DNA from: Gracilaria domingensis
Lineage: Eukaryota; Rhodophyta; Florideophyceae; Gracilariales; Gracilariaceae
DNA length: 64,000 nt
Assembly (NCBI GenBank): GCA_022539475.1
Contig: VCMS01000064.1
Coordinates: 124,001-188,000 of the forward strand
Direction: 5' to 3'
A model generated the notes under the pieces. It saw only the letters and a list, made by a program, of their open reading frames with translations. It was not told the origin of the DNA and searched no databases. Made by a program: the position numbers and the translations under genes. Positions 49,101 through 59,591 of the stretch are shown one piece after another. Every line of letters starts with the position of its first letter. Position 1 is the first letter of the stretch.

Positions 49101-50718
49101 ACCCCTGAATACAGTGCGATTGGTTAGAGACGTCGGAACTAGGAAGGCGGTGAGTCCCATTTTCGGATGAAGAGAGTTGTAGGTTAAGCTTGGTGACTTG
49201 GTTATGTTAGTGGGCTGGCTGCCAGTGAGAAACCGAGTCACCGTGCGGTAAACAGATGCGGCGAAATGGGAGCAATGGGTTCGAGCTTCCGACCTTGAGG
49301 TTCGCAGATGCGATACGATTGAAAGCGGAACGAGCGGTTGAGGGGATATAGGATATCAAATGTACCCTATACCCAAACTCAGTAGTACCGTTAAACTTTG
49401 TCTGTAAGTCATCTGCACCCAAAATATAAATAATTTAATAAACCTAAACTATTTTCAAATTCAAACCGTTTTTGTCAATTGATTGTTTTCAGGCAAATGC
49501 TGTGGCTTGATCATTACAATAGTGAAGCCCTTCCTACGTTAGGCAGGGGAACTCTGTGATGTATGGAACTGTATTGTAATCACTGCTTAAAACCAAATAT
49601 CTCTTGATATCATTCTTCAAATTCTTTTACTTTTTGCTTTACATCTGGTTTTATTTTGACAAGTCCCTACCTCACTACATACTTTCACACAACTTTTTCT
49701 ACTTTTAGATCCAATCATTACTATAAACAAAAATCTTTAGTCCAATGTCCAAAATTGACTATTTGCTTACTAAAAACACAATTTTAATGCTTAACAAGAG
49801 ATAGCCCACATGCAGACTAAAACAGAAACAATGGTACAAATAATAAAACTAAGACAAGAACCCCACTTAAAACTATTTACCTCCTTTCGGTTTCAAATAT
49901 CCATGTCTAATCTCAACTACCCTTTCTGAAGACGAATCCATTACTTTACAATTTTCCCATAAGATAATATCATAACTTATGTACATGCATAACATAAGAA
50001 ATTTCTACTTCTGTATAGAAAACATAGTTTTTTACATCATAATCTGTAAAACGATACAGCGTTTACACAAGAGAATGAAAATATAATTCTATATAATTTA
50101 GGTAGAACTGACATAATAAGGTACAAACGCGGTAGATAAAATCTATGTTTTTCAAAACTTTGATAGAATTGTAGTTACACTTATATCTGTATAGGACAAA
50201 GATAAGCAATTACGACTTTGCAAGACAAAACGTAAACCTACATCTTGCTGTCGTGCTTTGTGACACTCGAATTGCAAGCAAGTTTTGAAATTCCGGAACA
50301 ATTGACGACGTTGCTCTTCTTCATTCTTTTTGATTTGCCTTAAACTCAAAATAAAGAAACTGCCAAATTATTTCAATTTACATTATTGGCTGCAAAATAC
50401 GTTGTAACTTTTGAACACGGAGCTAAACGGATACTTCAATCAAAAATTTGTAAACGAATATTTCAAGCACACAATGGGCACAAAAGTACCAAGCTGCATC
50501 AAACTACTCGCCTGTAATGTTAGAGCCGTTACAATTTTCCTAAAAACAGCGTCATACCAGTTGTTGCAAAACATTGATCCACTCTTCTTGTTTTGACTTC
50601 TTCTATCTATTGTCGTTCCTCTTCTCTCTACGTGGTGTTCTTCCTTCGCATTTAAGCTGTCGGCAAACTTTGCTCGTGTACGGCATTATCTCAGATCCCG
50701 TATTTTGTTTCACTTGCA
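49101..50718. other. AT-rich tract, probable flank of a mobile element
   Basis: From about 49.42 to 50.70 kb the DNA is far more AT-rich than its surroundings, with many A and T runs and no supported gene. It leads directly into the split Mutator-like gene and may be its 5' terminal region. No terminal inverted repeat could be defined by eye. Confidence 0.4.
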
Positions 50719-51601
50719 ATGAATGTACAAGATCTTAATGCGAAGAAGTCATTTGATGACCTCCGCACTTCTAAAAGCGATACGTGTGATCTGCTCTTTG
50801 AGAGGACTGATGGAACATTCAAAATCTCCCGCAATATAGCCGCTGAGCATAGTCATATGTTCAGGGCACCACCGCAATACATTCCTACACATAAAAACGG
50901 GTATGTTTCGTTTATTAACTTAGAAGGATACGGACTGACGGAGGAGACATTTTGTGAATTTTCGCCGTACTCCATGAGATGTAAGGCAACAAGGGTGTCC
51001 TCTGTGTACATTTTAGGCAATCGTGTCCAAGTCAAAAGAAGTCGTTTTTGTGTTCCGCTGTGAAGTGTTGTGCAACAAGTGTAGCAAGATGTAAGGAGCC
51101 TCATCAAGGTTTATGGAACGTGGCAAAAATGGAGTCGGCTAATAGTGATATAAGTGCCTCGGAGACCAAGAGAAGTGATAATTGTGCCCCGAAGTCACCT
51201 CAGGGACTTTTTGAAGACATAGAAGGTTATCCAGCATTGTCGAAAGATTCGCTGGATAAAAGAAATCCCCCGTCTGACATATGGAATCTGGTCGGCGTTT
51301 CATCTAACCCGGGAAAATATCTTGGAGGGATATCTGACCCAGGCAAGTATATTTTTGTCACGTCTAAGAAATGTAGTTCTGTTGGAAACATATCTGAACA
51401 AGAACTTTATGCCGCAGGAGCAGAACATGTTTCAGAATACGACAAAAGTCTTGCAAGACAAGTCTTTTTCTTTGCGCAAAACGCTTTCCCGCTCCTTTGC
51501 AAGCACGTTGACTTTGTTTCTAGCATGGATCAACTAGAAGCACTACAACACGCTGCAAATCCGCAACGAAGATGCCCAAACTGGGTATTTCGGGTAGGAA
51601 A
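50719..51601 (+). pseudogene. 5' part of a BTB-like/Mutator-like gene split by an LTR element
   Basis: Exon 1 is 50719-50980 and exon 2 runs from 51085 to the LTR insertion; the 104-bp intron has a GTAAGG donor and a GTGTAG acceptor and keeps the frame. Exon 1 has a BTB-like pattern (CDLLFERTDGTFKISRNIAA, EHSHMFR); the domain call is tentative. After the LTR element the same frame resumes. The last five bases, GGAAA (51597-51601), are the left target-site duplication. Confidence 0.6.
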
Positions 51602-52449
51602 TGTAGTGCAATGACCCCGGGAACTCCGGCCTCGCTCGTGCTGCTAATCGCAGATGTGCCGGTATGCCGGAATGGTGTCTCAGATGGTGAGGATAGGATA
51701 GCCCTTGGTGGGAGAATGTTTATTTGTTGGCCTGGTTGTGGGCACATCAGGTGTCCACGTGGTGGATAGTGCCGCTTTTGCGGATTGCCCCTTTGAGCCG
51801 ACGGGGCACGGTACACGTGTGTGGCTGTGGCCGGATGTGTGCCGGGATATTTGTTTGATTAGATGCTGTAGTGATCCCTACTTAAGGGCCGGCCGACTGG
51901 CCATCCTTCTGGGAAGTAAAGTCAACCGAGTGTTCGGCTCTAAGTCTATCGCCCGCACGCGACCGCGACTCTTCGGAGAGCGTCCGTGTCGAATACGGCA
52001 GTGCTTATCCGCCTCGCATCTCTGAGGAGCCACCGTTTACATACGGACATTGTCGTTTATTTTGGTGCCTTGTTTTGTTCTTGTTTTTCCCGTTCTTACG
52101 GCTGTTCTCCGCCCGGTTATCAGGTTATTATTTCTTTTGCTTTGTTTCTCCTTTTCTTTTCCCTTCTATTACAGGGCCTGTGTTTGTATACACGGCTCTT
52201 TTCCTTCGTTTGCCCCTACATTTGCCCGCACCGCTGTCTCGGATCTTCCACATCTGTGGCTGGTCTTTCCCCCCCGACCTCCGTCTGTAAGTCAGGAACG
52301 GGTCGCCCGGAGTTACGCCCGGCACCTGTCGACCCCATCGGAGGGCTCTTCCGCTGCGCCACCCCTCACAGGGAGCAAGGCTGAACTCCTTGAGTGCTTC
52401 CGCGTATGCGGCTGGTTTTTGTCCGTCCGCGTCACGGTTTTGCACTACA
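51602..52449 (+). repeat. 5' LTR
   Basis: 848 bp, starting TGTAGTGCA and ending TGCACTACA, a nine-base perfect inverted terminal repeat. It differs from the 3' LTR at three positions seen (one near 52018, one in CGGTTATCAGG versus CGGTTGTCAGG, one in GTTTCTCC versus GTTTCTAC). Open frames inside it are not genes. Three bases after it, TGGTCTCCCGACC (from 52453) is a weak primer-binding-site candidate. Confidence 0.95.
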
Positions 52450-52576
52450 AAGTGGTCTCCCGACCTAGAAAGATCGGCGGGTCCGCTTCAGCGGTTTCTT
52501 TTCTTTGTCGCTTTTGCCTGGTTTGGTTTTCAGGAAGTCTCGAAGTCGAGTTCGTCATTTCCGAAGTGTCGGTCTG

Positions 52577-53791
52577 ATGTCTATATTGGCGCCGAATGAA
52601 GTTCGGAATCTTTCTCTGCCGAGGTCTGCTGATGGCACTGTCACTGTGCCTCCGCGACCGCGTTCCGAGGAGGATGCTTCCAATCACGTTGGACTTGGCC
52701 CTGACTTTAAAAAGACCCGACCTTTCCCTTCGGTACCCCCAGATTCTGGGCTAGTTTCGGCCGCACTCGTGGCGAAAGCTTGCCCTTCTGGAGGGTCCCT
52801 TGCCCGTTACTCCGAGTTCGAGGCTCATATCTGCTCTTTGCAGCTCATGCAGTCCTCAATTCGTGAGGCTTTGAACGCCCTTATTGAAAAGGTTGATGAA
52901 ACCCTCAAGAGGGATGTTCGCGGTGATGTTCACAATTTGCGTTGTGAAGTGGACTCCATTCTGGAATATGTTCGTTCTGGCGATAATCCTCTGAGAAGGT
53001 ACAACTCGAGGTTGATTGATATTGACCATCGTTTGAGTACGTTGGAGAATGCCATCTTGATGGACAATCGTTCTTCCGACTACTCGGATTCTGAGCCCAG
53101 CGGTGGGAAACATCGACGCCCGTCAGGTTCGAAGGGTTGCACGCGGCGAACGAAGTTCGATTCAGATGTCTCTGAGACCTCAGAGTTTGATACCGCCTCA
53201 TCGGATTGGACATATTCGTCTGACTCCTCAATTGGAGCTTGGAGTCGTGAGCTCAGCCGCATGCGCGGGAATCTCTCATCTAACGAGTTGCTCTGTGAAG
53301 CGTTAGTTCCGAAGAAATCGGTCACCTTTTCGAAGGCTTTTTCTATATCGCCAGTTGATGCTGACTGTGTACCGTATCATACGGTGGAGCCCATTCGGGA
53401 TATGACTCTGCCCAGGAATTCTGCTGAGTGGGATTCCGCACTGCCGCTCAATACGGATTATCTGCGTCAGAGTTCTGCAGTCATCTGTCACCATTGTTAT
53501 GGCAGAGGACACGCAACATCTCTTTGTATGCACCCTCTTCGGGATTTGGACACGATCATCGTGCGTTTCGAATCGTTGGCTCCGGAAGAACAGGAGAGTG
53601 TGCCATTGAATTCTTACCTTCTTGCGAAGGACGATTTCGAAGTATCCTCTCCTCTCGAGGCGTCGAGTCCTGCCGTTTCTCGGTCGCTTCCTGTCCGTCA
53701 GGTCATCAACAACATCACCACTGCTGTGGAACAACCCGTTCTGCGGGAGAAAACTCGTCCGTTTCAAACGGCATTGACTCAGAAAAACTGA
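52577..53791 (+). CDS. gag: retrotransposon Gag
   Basis: 404 residues. The N-terminal third is Ser/Pro-rich, followed by a helical coiled-coil segment (IREALNALIEKVDETLKRDV, RLIDIDHRLSTLENAI), an acidic/Ser region, and a single zinc knuckle CHHCYGRGHATSLC with perfect CX2CX4HX4C spacing. The frame is intact. It ends CAG AAA AAC TGA, where a -1 frameshift signal would lead into the protease. The ATG at 52577 is the first in frame after the LTR. Confidence 0.85.
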   Translation: MSILAPNEVRNLSLPRSADGTVTVPPRPRSEEDASNHVGLGPDFKKTRPFPSVPPDSGLVSAALVAKACPSGGSLARYSEFEAHICSLQLMQSSIREALNALIEKVDETLKRDVRGDVHNLRCEVDSILEYVRSGDNPLRRYNSRLIDIDHRLSTLENAILMDNRSSDYSDSEPSGGKHRRPSGSKGCTRRTKFDSDVSETSEFDTASSDWTYSSDSSIGAWSRELSRMRGNLSSNELLCEALVPKKSVTFSKAFSISPVDADCVPYHTVEPIRDMTLPRNSAEWDSALPLNTDYLRQSSAVICHHCYGRGHATSLCMHPLRDLDTIIVRFESLAPEEQESVPLNSYLLAKDDFEVSSPLEASSPAVSRSLPVRQVINNITTAVEQPVLREKTRPFQTALTQKN

Positions 53792-53815
53792 GCTTGGGAG
53801 CCTCCCATTCGGGAG
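53782..53815 (+). promoter_or_regulatory. candidate -1 ribosomal frameshift signal
   Basis: Heptamer G AAA AAC at 53782-53788 immediately precedes the gag stop (53789-53791). A hairpin with arms CTCCC (53802-53806) and GGGAG (53811-53815), loop ATTC, follows after a 13-base spacer. An alternative hairpin uses TGGGAG at 53795-53800. A -1 slip places ribosomes in the protease frame. Confidence 0.55.
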
Positions 53816-55455
53816 AGGTGCCCTATGAACAGGGGTCATTGACACCTGGGACTTCCCAGTCCCGCTCCCGTATAACCATCCTTTCGAGGAAGGTTTCTTT
53901 ATCCTTATCGGATTCAAACCCAGATGTGGGACAACTTACGAGGCCGTGGATACGGAAAGTTAATCCGAAACATCCGGAACGTGTACTCATGCTGTCGAAG
54001 CGGAGCTACAAGGTCTACGCCGATCTCGGATTTTCCCATCATCTGATGGCTCGTCATGTGACCGTTCTTGATACGGGAGCAGCTCCGAGCTGTATTCTGG
54101 ATTCACTTCTCCCTCAGGAGTGTTTGCAGTACATCCGATATGGTCCCCTGAAGGATATTTGTGATGCGAATGAATCCCCAATTAAGACTGTGGGCACTGT
54201 GCCAATTCTTGTTAGACTTGGATTATCCGTGGTTACGGTCAACTTTGTTGTGTGCAAGAAGCTTGCTGTTCCGATTGTTCTCGGCTGCGACTTTTGTGAT
54301 CGCTTTGTTCATGCGATTAGACCGAGGTTTTCTCGGGTGGATTTGGCTGACGGAATCTTTGTTCCATTTGCTGGTAGGCCGTGGGAACGGGCGAGAAAGA
54401 ATCCGGCACCATTGCCACCGGCACAACAATACAGCCGACCGAGTCGGAAGTCTTCGAAATTACGCGTCGAAGCTTTTACCGTGATTCCACCGGAATCCCA
54501 GTCTTGGGTTACTGTGTCTACCGCACAGCGCGGCCTTTTGGTTTTAGAGCACATGCCGTCGTTGTACGGAGAGCAGGATGCTGCATTGGCTAATGGAGTC
54601 GCATGGTGTGAAGAAGACAAACCACTTCAGGTTCTTGTCGCTAACTTCTCGCGATCTCCACTGTGCCTACAGAAGAACCAAGTTATTGGCCAGACCTTTC
54701 CGCACCCGAAGGCTATTTTTGCCACTAACGTGGAAGTTTCCGATGTGCTCGGTCTTTGCGATGCTTCTGCAGACGAAGCATTGAATGCCCTTTTCAATGG
54801 GAGATCAATGCATCATGGTTTGGTTGATTCAAGTTTGGAATCATGTTCTCCTACAATAGAGCCGCCGTCTGGCACAGTATCTGACACCCAGAGTTCTGGC
54901 TCGTTCATCCACTTCCTGGAATCTTTGTGGTCATCCCTAATAGGCAACATTGGACGTGGAGCTCAACACTTGAGTTTCATTCCGTTCGTACGGTCTTTGC
55001 TCGAATCCAAAGATTGTGGCTCTTCGTTGACGCCCGTGGTCGTCGTTCCCAAGAAGGAAATGGGGCTTCAGCTCTGTGTGGACTACCGCAATTTTCGCGG
55101 ACCATGTTCTGGAACGTACCGCGCTGCGCCCGTTACCGACGGCGTTTACCCTTTTTCTTGGGCTAGACACTATCGCTCGCAATGCCAAGTTTTGGATGGT
55201 CCGGTTTCTGTACCGGAAGAACCTAAAAAGGTTGACATGGTTATGGTTTTGGATTCGCATGAAGCGACGGGACACCAGAAGTGTGATGGTTTATTGGAAG
55301 TTCCAAAGTTGTCGGTGAAGTCTACATCTATTTCTATTCCTACTGCTAAGGCTAATCCGTACGTTTATACACGGTTTCATCCACCTTCTAGCGTGGTTTC
55401 TACAAGCTCCGTTGCTCCAACTGAGGAGGGGGAAGAGAGTTCGATCTCCCAGTAG
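53783..55455 (+). pseudogene. pol: pol: intact protease and truncated, frameshifted RT
   Basis: The frame is -1 relative to gag and overlaps it. The aspartic protease has the active site VTVLDTGAAPSC (about 54058-54093) and the flap/second motif VPIVLGCDF. About 300 residues later the RT fingers motif LTPVVVVPKKEMGLQLCVDY appears. Just after it the RT similarity breaks up: the PLP---LD region continues only in another frame (near 55133-55200), showing indels. The palm YxDD motif was not found. The frame closes at 55455. The element therefore cannot make its own RT. Confidence 0.75.
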
Positions 55456-58400
55456 TGAGCGATCCGCCCTTGTAGGGATATGTTGTGCCAAGCTTGTTGG
55501 AACATGCCACGAATGAGAAGTGGAGATGTGCTTGCCTTATTAGTCGTCCCCCTCATTTTGGGAATGTGTCCGCAGAACGGTCCGCAATGTCTTCTTCGAA
55601 GAAGCTGGAGTCTGATAATGGTGGTGTAATTGCCGTTGAGAACGGTTTACAGCCCTTGAGTGGGACACGGTTCGATCCTTTCCCCGAATATCGGAGGCTA
55701 GCACGCTTCTTTGTGAGGTATCCATTATACGGTATCGTGCCTGTACGCAGGATTGGCACCAGAGGGTGAGAAGAGGAGATGTCAGTTGGTCAGTAATTCT
55801 GCATTGCACTCGTGGTAGTCGTTTTCCGGAGTGCCGGTGAATGCCGTGGGTTGGACGGTTGTAGGTCTACTCGACTCTTCCTCAGAGCAGCCGGTTCAGT
55901 TCCGGAGTCGTGAAAAACGTTGCCTCTCCTTAGAGGAAGCGCGTAATCCGAGAAGATATTCATGTTAGAGTATGGTTCATTGCCGCTTCATGTTCGCGGA
56001 TATTGGGTTCCGGCTCGCCGGTGTATACCGTGCAATACACAATGAAGATGGAATGATACTTACCGCGATTATCTGAACATCCGTTGAAGCAACAGTAACA
56101 ATGCCCTCGTATGGGAGCTCGAAGTCATTTTGTCCGACAGCCTTGACGGCGTCCCAATTTGGGTTATAATGTCGCAGGACTTTTGTTGCACACCGCCCAG
56201 TGCGGTAGGAAACAGAAAAAGTCGTCCGAATCTCTCGGTTCATAGCCGCTTGGTCGCGTAAATGTTGCCATTGACCGCCGCTTTCTGGTCGGAACGTCCT
56301 ATTAAGGCGGGGATTATATCGCCTCTTCGCGAGGAATTGGTGCGCTGTTGATGTATTCCGGTTACCCGGTGTGGTCCCTAACCTTTGGGTCGTGCGCATC
56401 TGCCAACCTGGCTGGATACCGCAGACTGCTGGCTGGTCCGCTCCTCGTGGCGCTGTTCGCTATCGTACCTGTTCGCAGGAGGCCCACAGTGGGAAAACGT
56501 TGGCGCGTTAGTTCGCAGTTGTGGCCACTGTGTTGTGGAATTATCATTTGCGGTCCTCCGGTGCGCCGGTAGAATCGCCGATGAAAAACGGTGCAATGCG
56601 GTCTCCGAATGCCGCATAATACGCGGAAGACGTATCGAAGCACGTACCGTGAATTCAGCACAAGCCGAGTGAAGAACGGTAATGTCTCATGCCAGTGGTT
56701 TGGAGAGCTCGAAAGCCGTACCAAAGACGGAAAGGTTCGCACAGTAGCCATGCTTGGCGATCAATTTTGGTGGCCGTCCGCCCTGTGCGGCGTCGCAAAG
56801 CACCGAAATATTCGGGGTGTCACGTTGAGACCCGCTCGTGGCGGCCCAGCAGCTTGCACTGTTGCAGGCACTGCGCAATCCGTGCAACACGGCGCTGAAG
56901 TCGACACAGCAATGTGCTTGCCACGGCGCGTGGAGCAGCACGATGCACTTTGCGTGCACATGCACACGTGTATTTTAGCCGGTGCAACCGGAAGTTGGCC
57001 CATCTTGGGTGGAAGCCGAATCGATTTAGGTGGCACGCCTACACGTGTGAATTGGCCGGTGCAACCAGAATAGAACCCTTCATGAATGGAAGTTAGATTT
57101 TATTTGTGCACCACTCACGTGGCTGGCCGTGCAAAAGGAGGATAGTGCACAATTCCACTTGGCAGTGAAAGGAGCCAATGAAAATTGGTTGCACTCATCC
57201 ACGTGTAATGTGGCATAGCCAATAACATTGGAGTGCACTACAAGTGAGGTTTTCAAGCCAGCAATGTTCAAAATGCTGGGATGGTATACTTTGAAGGCCC
57301 GTCTTCCACGGGAAGATGCTAGGCCTCATATTGCAGAGGCAATAACTCAGCAACCCGACATCTGTTGACGGTTCATTCTACCTTCCCGTACTCGGGCTAC
57401 TGAATAATTTCAGATTATATTTGTTGATGGCCGTCTAAGATGGAATATGGTATTTAGCCATTGTTTCATGGAGTGCTTCCGAAATTTCGGTCAAAGAAGA
57501 ACCTCTTCGAGGACGAAGCGATGAAGATGCGCCCAAGTCTGGGATATCTCGGAAGCGAGTGTGAACCCTACATATTCGGAAGCCGTCTTTGCCGGTATTA
57601 TTTCTTCCATGCGTAACGGAGCTGTCCGTTCGGGATATTCTGTACACTGTTCCGTGGATATTCCGGCGTTGTGATGAACACCAGTTTGGCGACGATACTA
57701 GCCGCTCTAGCGGATGAAGCTCGAATGAAGGGAAATCCCCTCGTTGGAAGTACGCCACATTGTGGATGCAGCTCTGCCGCTGAGAAGCACTGATAGAAGA
57801 TGAAGAGTTGCCGCATGGCGGATGGCATATTTTTTCCTAGGAGCCTGGTCATTCAGGACGCGTACTGATTGACCCATGTCGTACGGGATGTTGCGTCAGC
57901 CGTTCGTTACGGGATGTGCAGACATGAATGCCCCGTCTAGGGAAATAGTATTCCGCTATTAACGGAAGCACGGTGCACCTCTGAAGCTCCTCCCGAATTT
58001 TTGTCGGTCTGTTGAAAATTCCGCACCGCGGCTGCCCTCATCATAAAAGATCTGGCGTCGACATGCCATAGACTGGTGACTCGTGGTGTGCGAGGTAGCC
58101 CGGAACGGGAAGTTGAAGTTGTATTTCCGTTGGTGAACGATTGTGCGCTACCACCATGCCAGTGGCGGGAATGATGTGAAATGTTTAACCCTACTGGGGA
58201 TGCACCTTTTGAGAAGGGGATTGCTCTGCCTGGTCACTCAGGAATTGAATTGATCGCGCCAGGTCACTCTGGAAAACTGACAAGCCGTTCAGTACGGAAC
58301 GCCAGATGGCTGGGACTCTAGCCAAGCTCTTGTCACACTGAAGTACTGCACTTGGAGGAGGTCGCACGCAAACAGAACCGAACCGCACGCTATTAGAATC

Positions 58401-58730
58401 GTGTTCTCCGATGATATCGGTCTTCGCTGGAATGCTCGTGCCGCTTTCAATCGCGTTTGGCTTTGCTCCCGTTGGGAGAAGGCTGTCTCGCACAGAGGAG
58501 AGACGCTTCTACGTCGCTCCTTTGACGCCACTCAGTGGAAGTCCCCGAAGAATTCGGCTGTTATATTTCGCAGGGAATGCCGTCATCACGGAATGCTCGC
58601 ATGTCGAGAAGATGGACTCGCGCAACGCATTGGGAGCTGATGTCCCTCGCTGTGACCGAGTTCTCGGAAGCCTTGCTCTTGGCCTCTGTCAAGGAATTGA
58701 CCGCTTGATTCGGCTTAGTACCCGAATCTT
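55456..58730 (+). other. decayed 3' internal region of the LTR element
   Basis: 3.3 kb without intact integrase or RNase H. A possible RNase H remnant lies at about 58395-58520, where fragments resembling SDDIG and RRLSRTEERRFYVAP occur in different frames. Near 56960-57075 an ACACGTGT...GGTGCAACC unit is repeated about 77 bp apart. Otherwise only short frames are seen. Confidence 0.55.
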
Positions 58731-58743
58731 GAGGAGGGGGAGA
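58731..58743 (+). promoter_or_regulatory. polypurine tract
   Basis: GAGGAGGGGGAGA directly abuts the 3' LTR and is the expected primer site for plus-strand DNA synthesis. Confidence 0.85.
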
Positions 58744-59591
58744 TGTAGTGCAATGACCCCGGGAACTCCGGCCTCGCTCGTGCTGCTAATCGCAGATGTG
58801 CCGGTATGCCGGAATGGTGTCTCAGATGGTGAGGATAGGATAGCCCTTGGTGGGAGAATGTTTATTTGTTGGCCTGGTTGTGGGCACATCAGGTGTCCAC
58901 GTGGTGGATAGTGCCGCTTTTGCGGATTGCCCCTTTGAGCCGACGGGGCACGGTACACGTGTGTGGCTGTGGCCGGATGTGTGCCGGGATATTTGTTTGA
59001 TTAGATGCTGTAGTGATCCCTACTTAAGGGCCGGCCGACTGGCCATCCTTCTGGGAAGTAAAGTCAACCGAGTGTTCGGCTCTAAGTCTATCGCCCGCAC
59101 GCGACCGCGACTCTTCGGAGAGCGTCCGTGTCGAATACGGCAGTGCTTATCCGCCTCGCGTCTCTGAGGAGCCACCGTTTACATACGGACATTGTCGTTT
59201 ATTTTGGTGCCTTGTTTTGTTCTTGTTTTTCCCGTTCTTACGGCTGTTCTCCGCCCGGTTGTCAGGTTATTATTTCTTTTGCTTTGTTTCTACTTTTCTT
59301 TTCCCTTCTATTACAGGGCCTGTGTTTGTATACACGGCTCTTTTCCTTCGTTTGCCCCTACATTTGCCCGCACCGCTGTCTCGGATCTTCCACATCTGTG
59401 GCTGGTCTTTCCCCCCCGACCTCCGTCTGTAAGTCAGGAACGGGTCGCCCGGAGTTACGCCCGGCACCTGTCGACCCCATCGGAGGGCTCTTCCGCTGCG
59501 CCACCCCTCACAGGGAGCAAGGCTGAACTCCTTGAGTGCTTCCGCGTATGCGGCTGGTTTTTGTCCGTCCGCGTCACGGTTTTGCACTACA
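58744..59591 (+). repeat. 3' LTR
   Basis: 848 bp, same termini and length as the 5' LTR and about 99.6 percent identical by my count. Directly followed by the right GGAAA duplication. Confidence 0.95.

Larger units (their letters stand above)
51602..59591 (+). mobile_element. complete LTR retrotransposon, Ty3/gypsy-like, non-autonomous
   Basis: 7,990 bp bounded by 848-bp LTRs and 5-bp duplications GGAAA (51597-51601, 59592-59596). Inside are a gag with one CCHC knuckle, an aspartic protease in the -1 frame, a decayed reverse transcriptase and 3 kb without intact RNase H or integrase. A polypurine tract sits directly before the 3' LTR. The protease-RT order and the RT motif VVVVPKKEMGLQLCVDYR point to Ty3/gypsy. 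I counted three substitutions between the LTRs, so the insertion is recent although pol is dead; mobilisation in trans is inferred. Confidence 0.93.

Noticed and set aside
49270-49310. tRNA-like GGTTCGAG sequence
   Set aside because: The B-box continuation is wrong and no acceptor or anticodon stem could be built on either strand.
52050-52577. 175-codon frame, repeated as 137 codons at 59192-59605
   Set aside because: These lie in the two LTR copies; they are shadows of the repeated LTR sequence.
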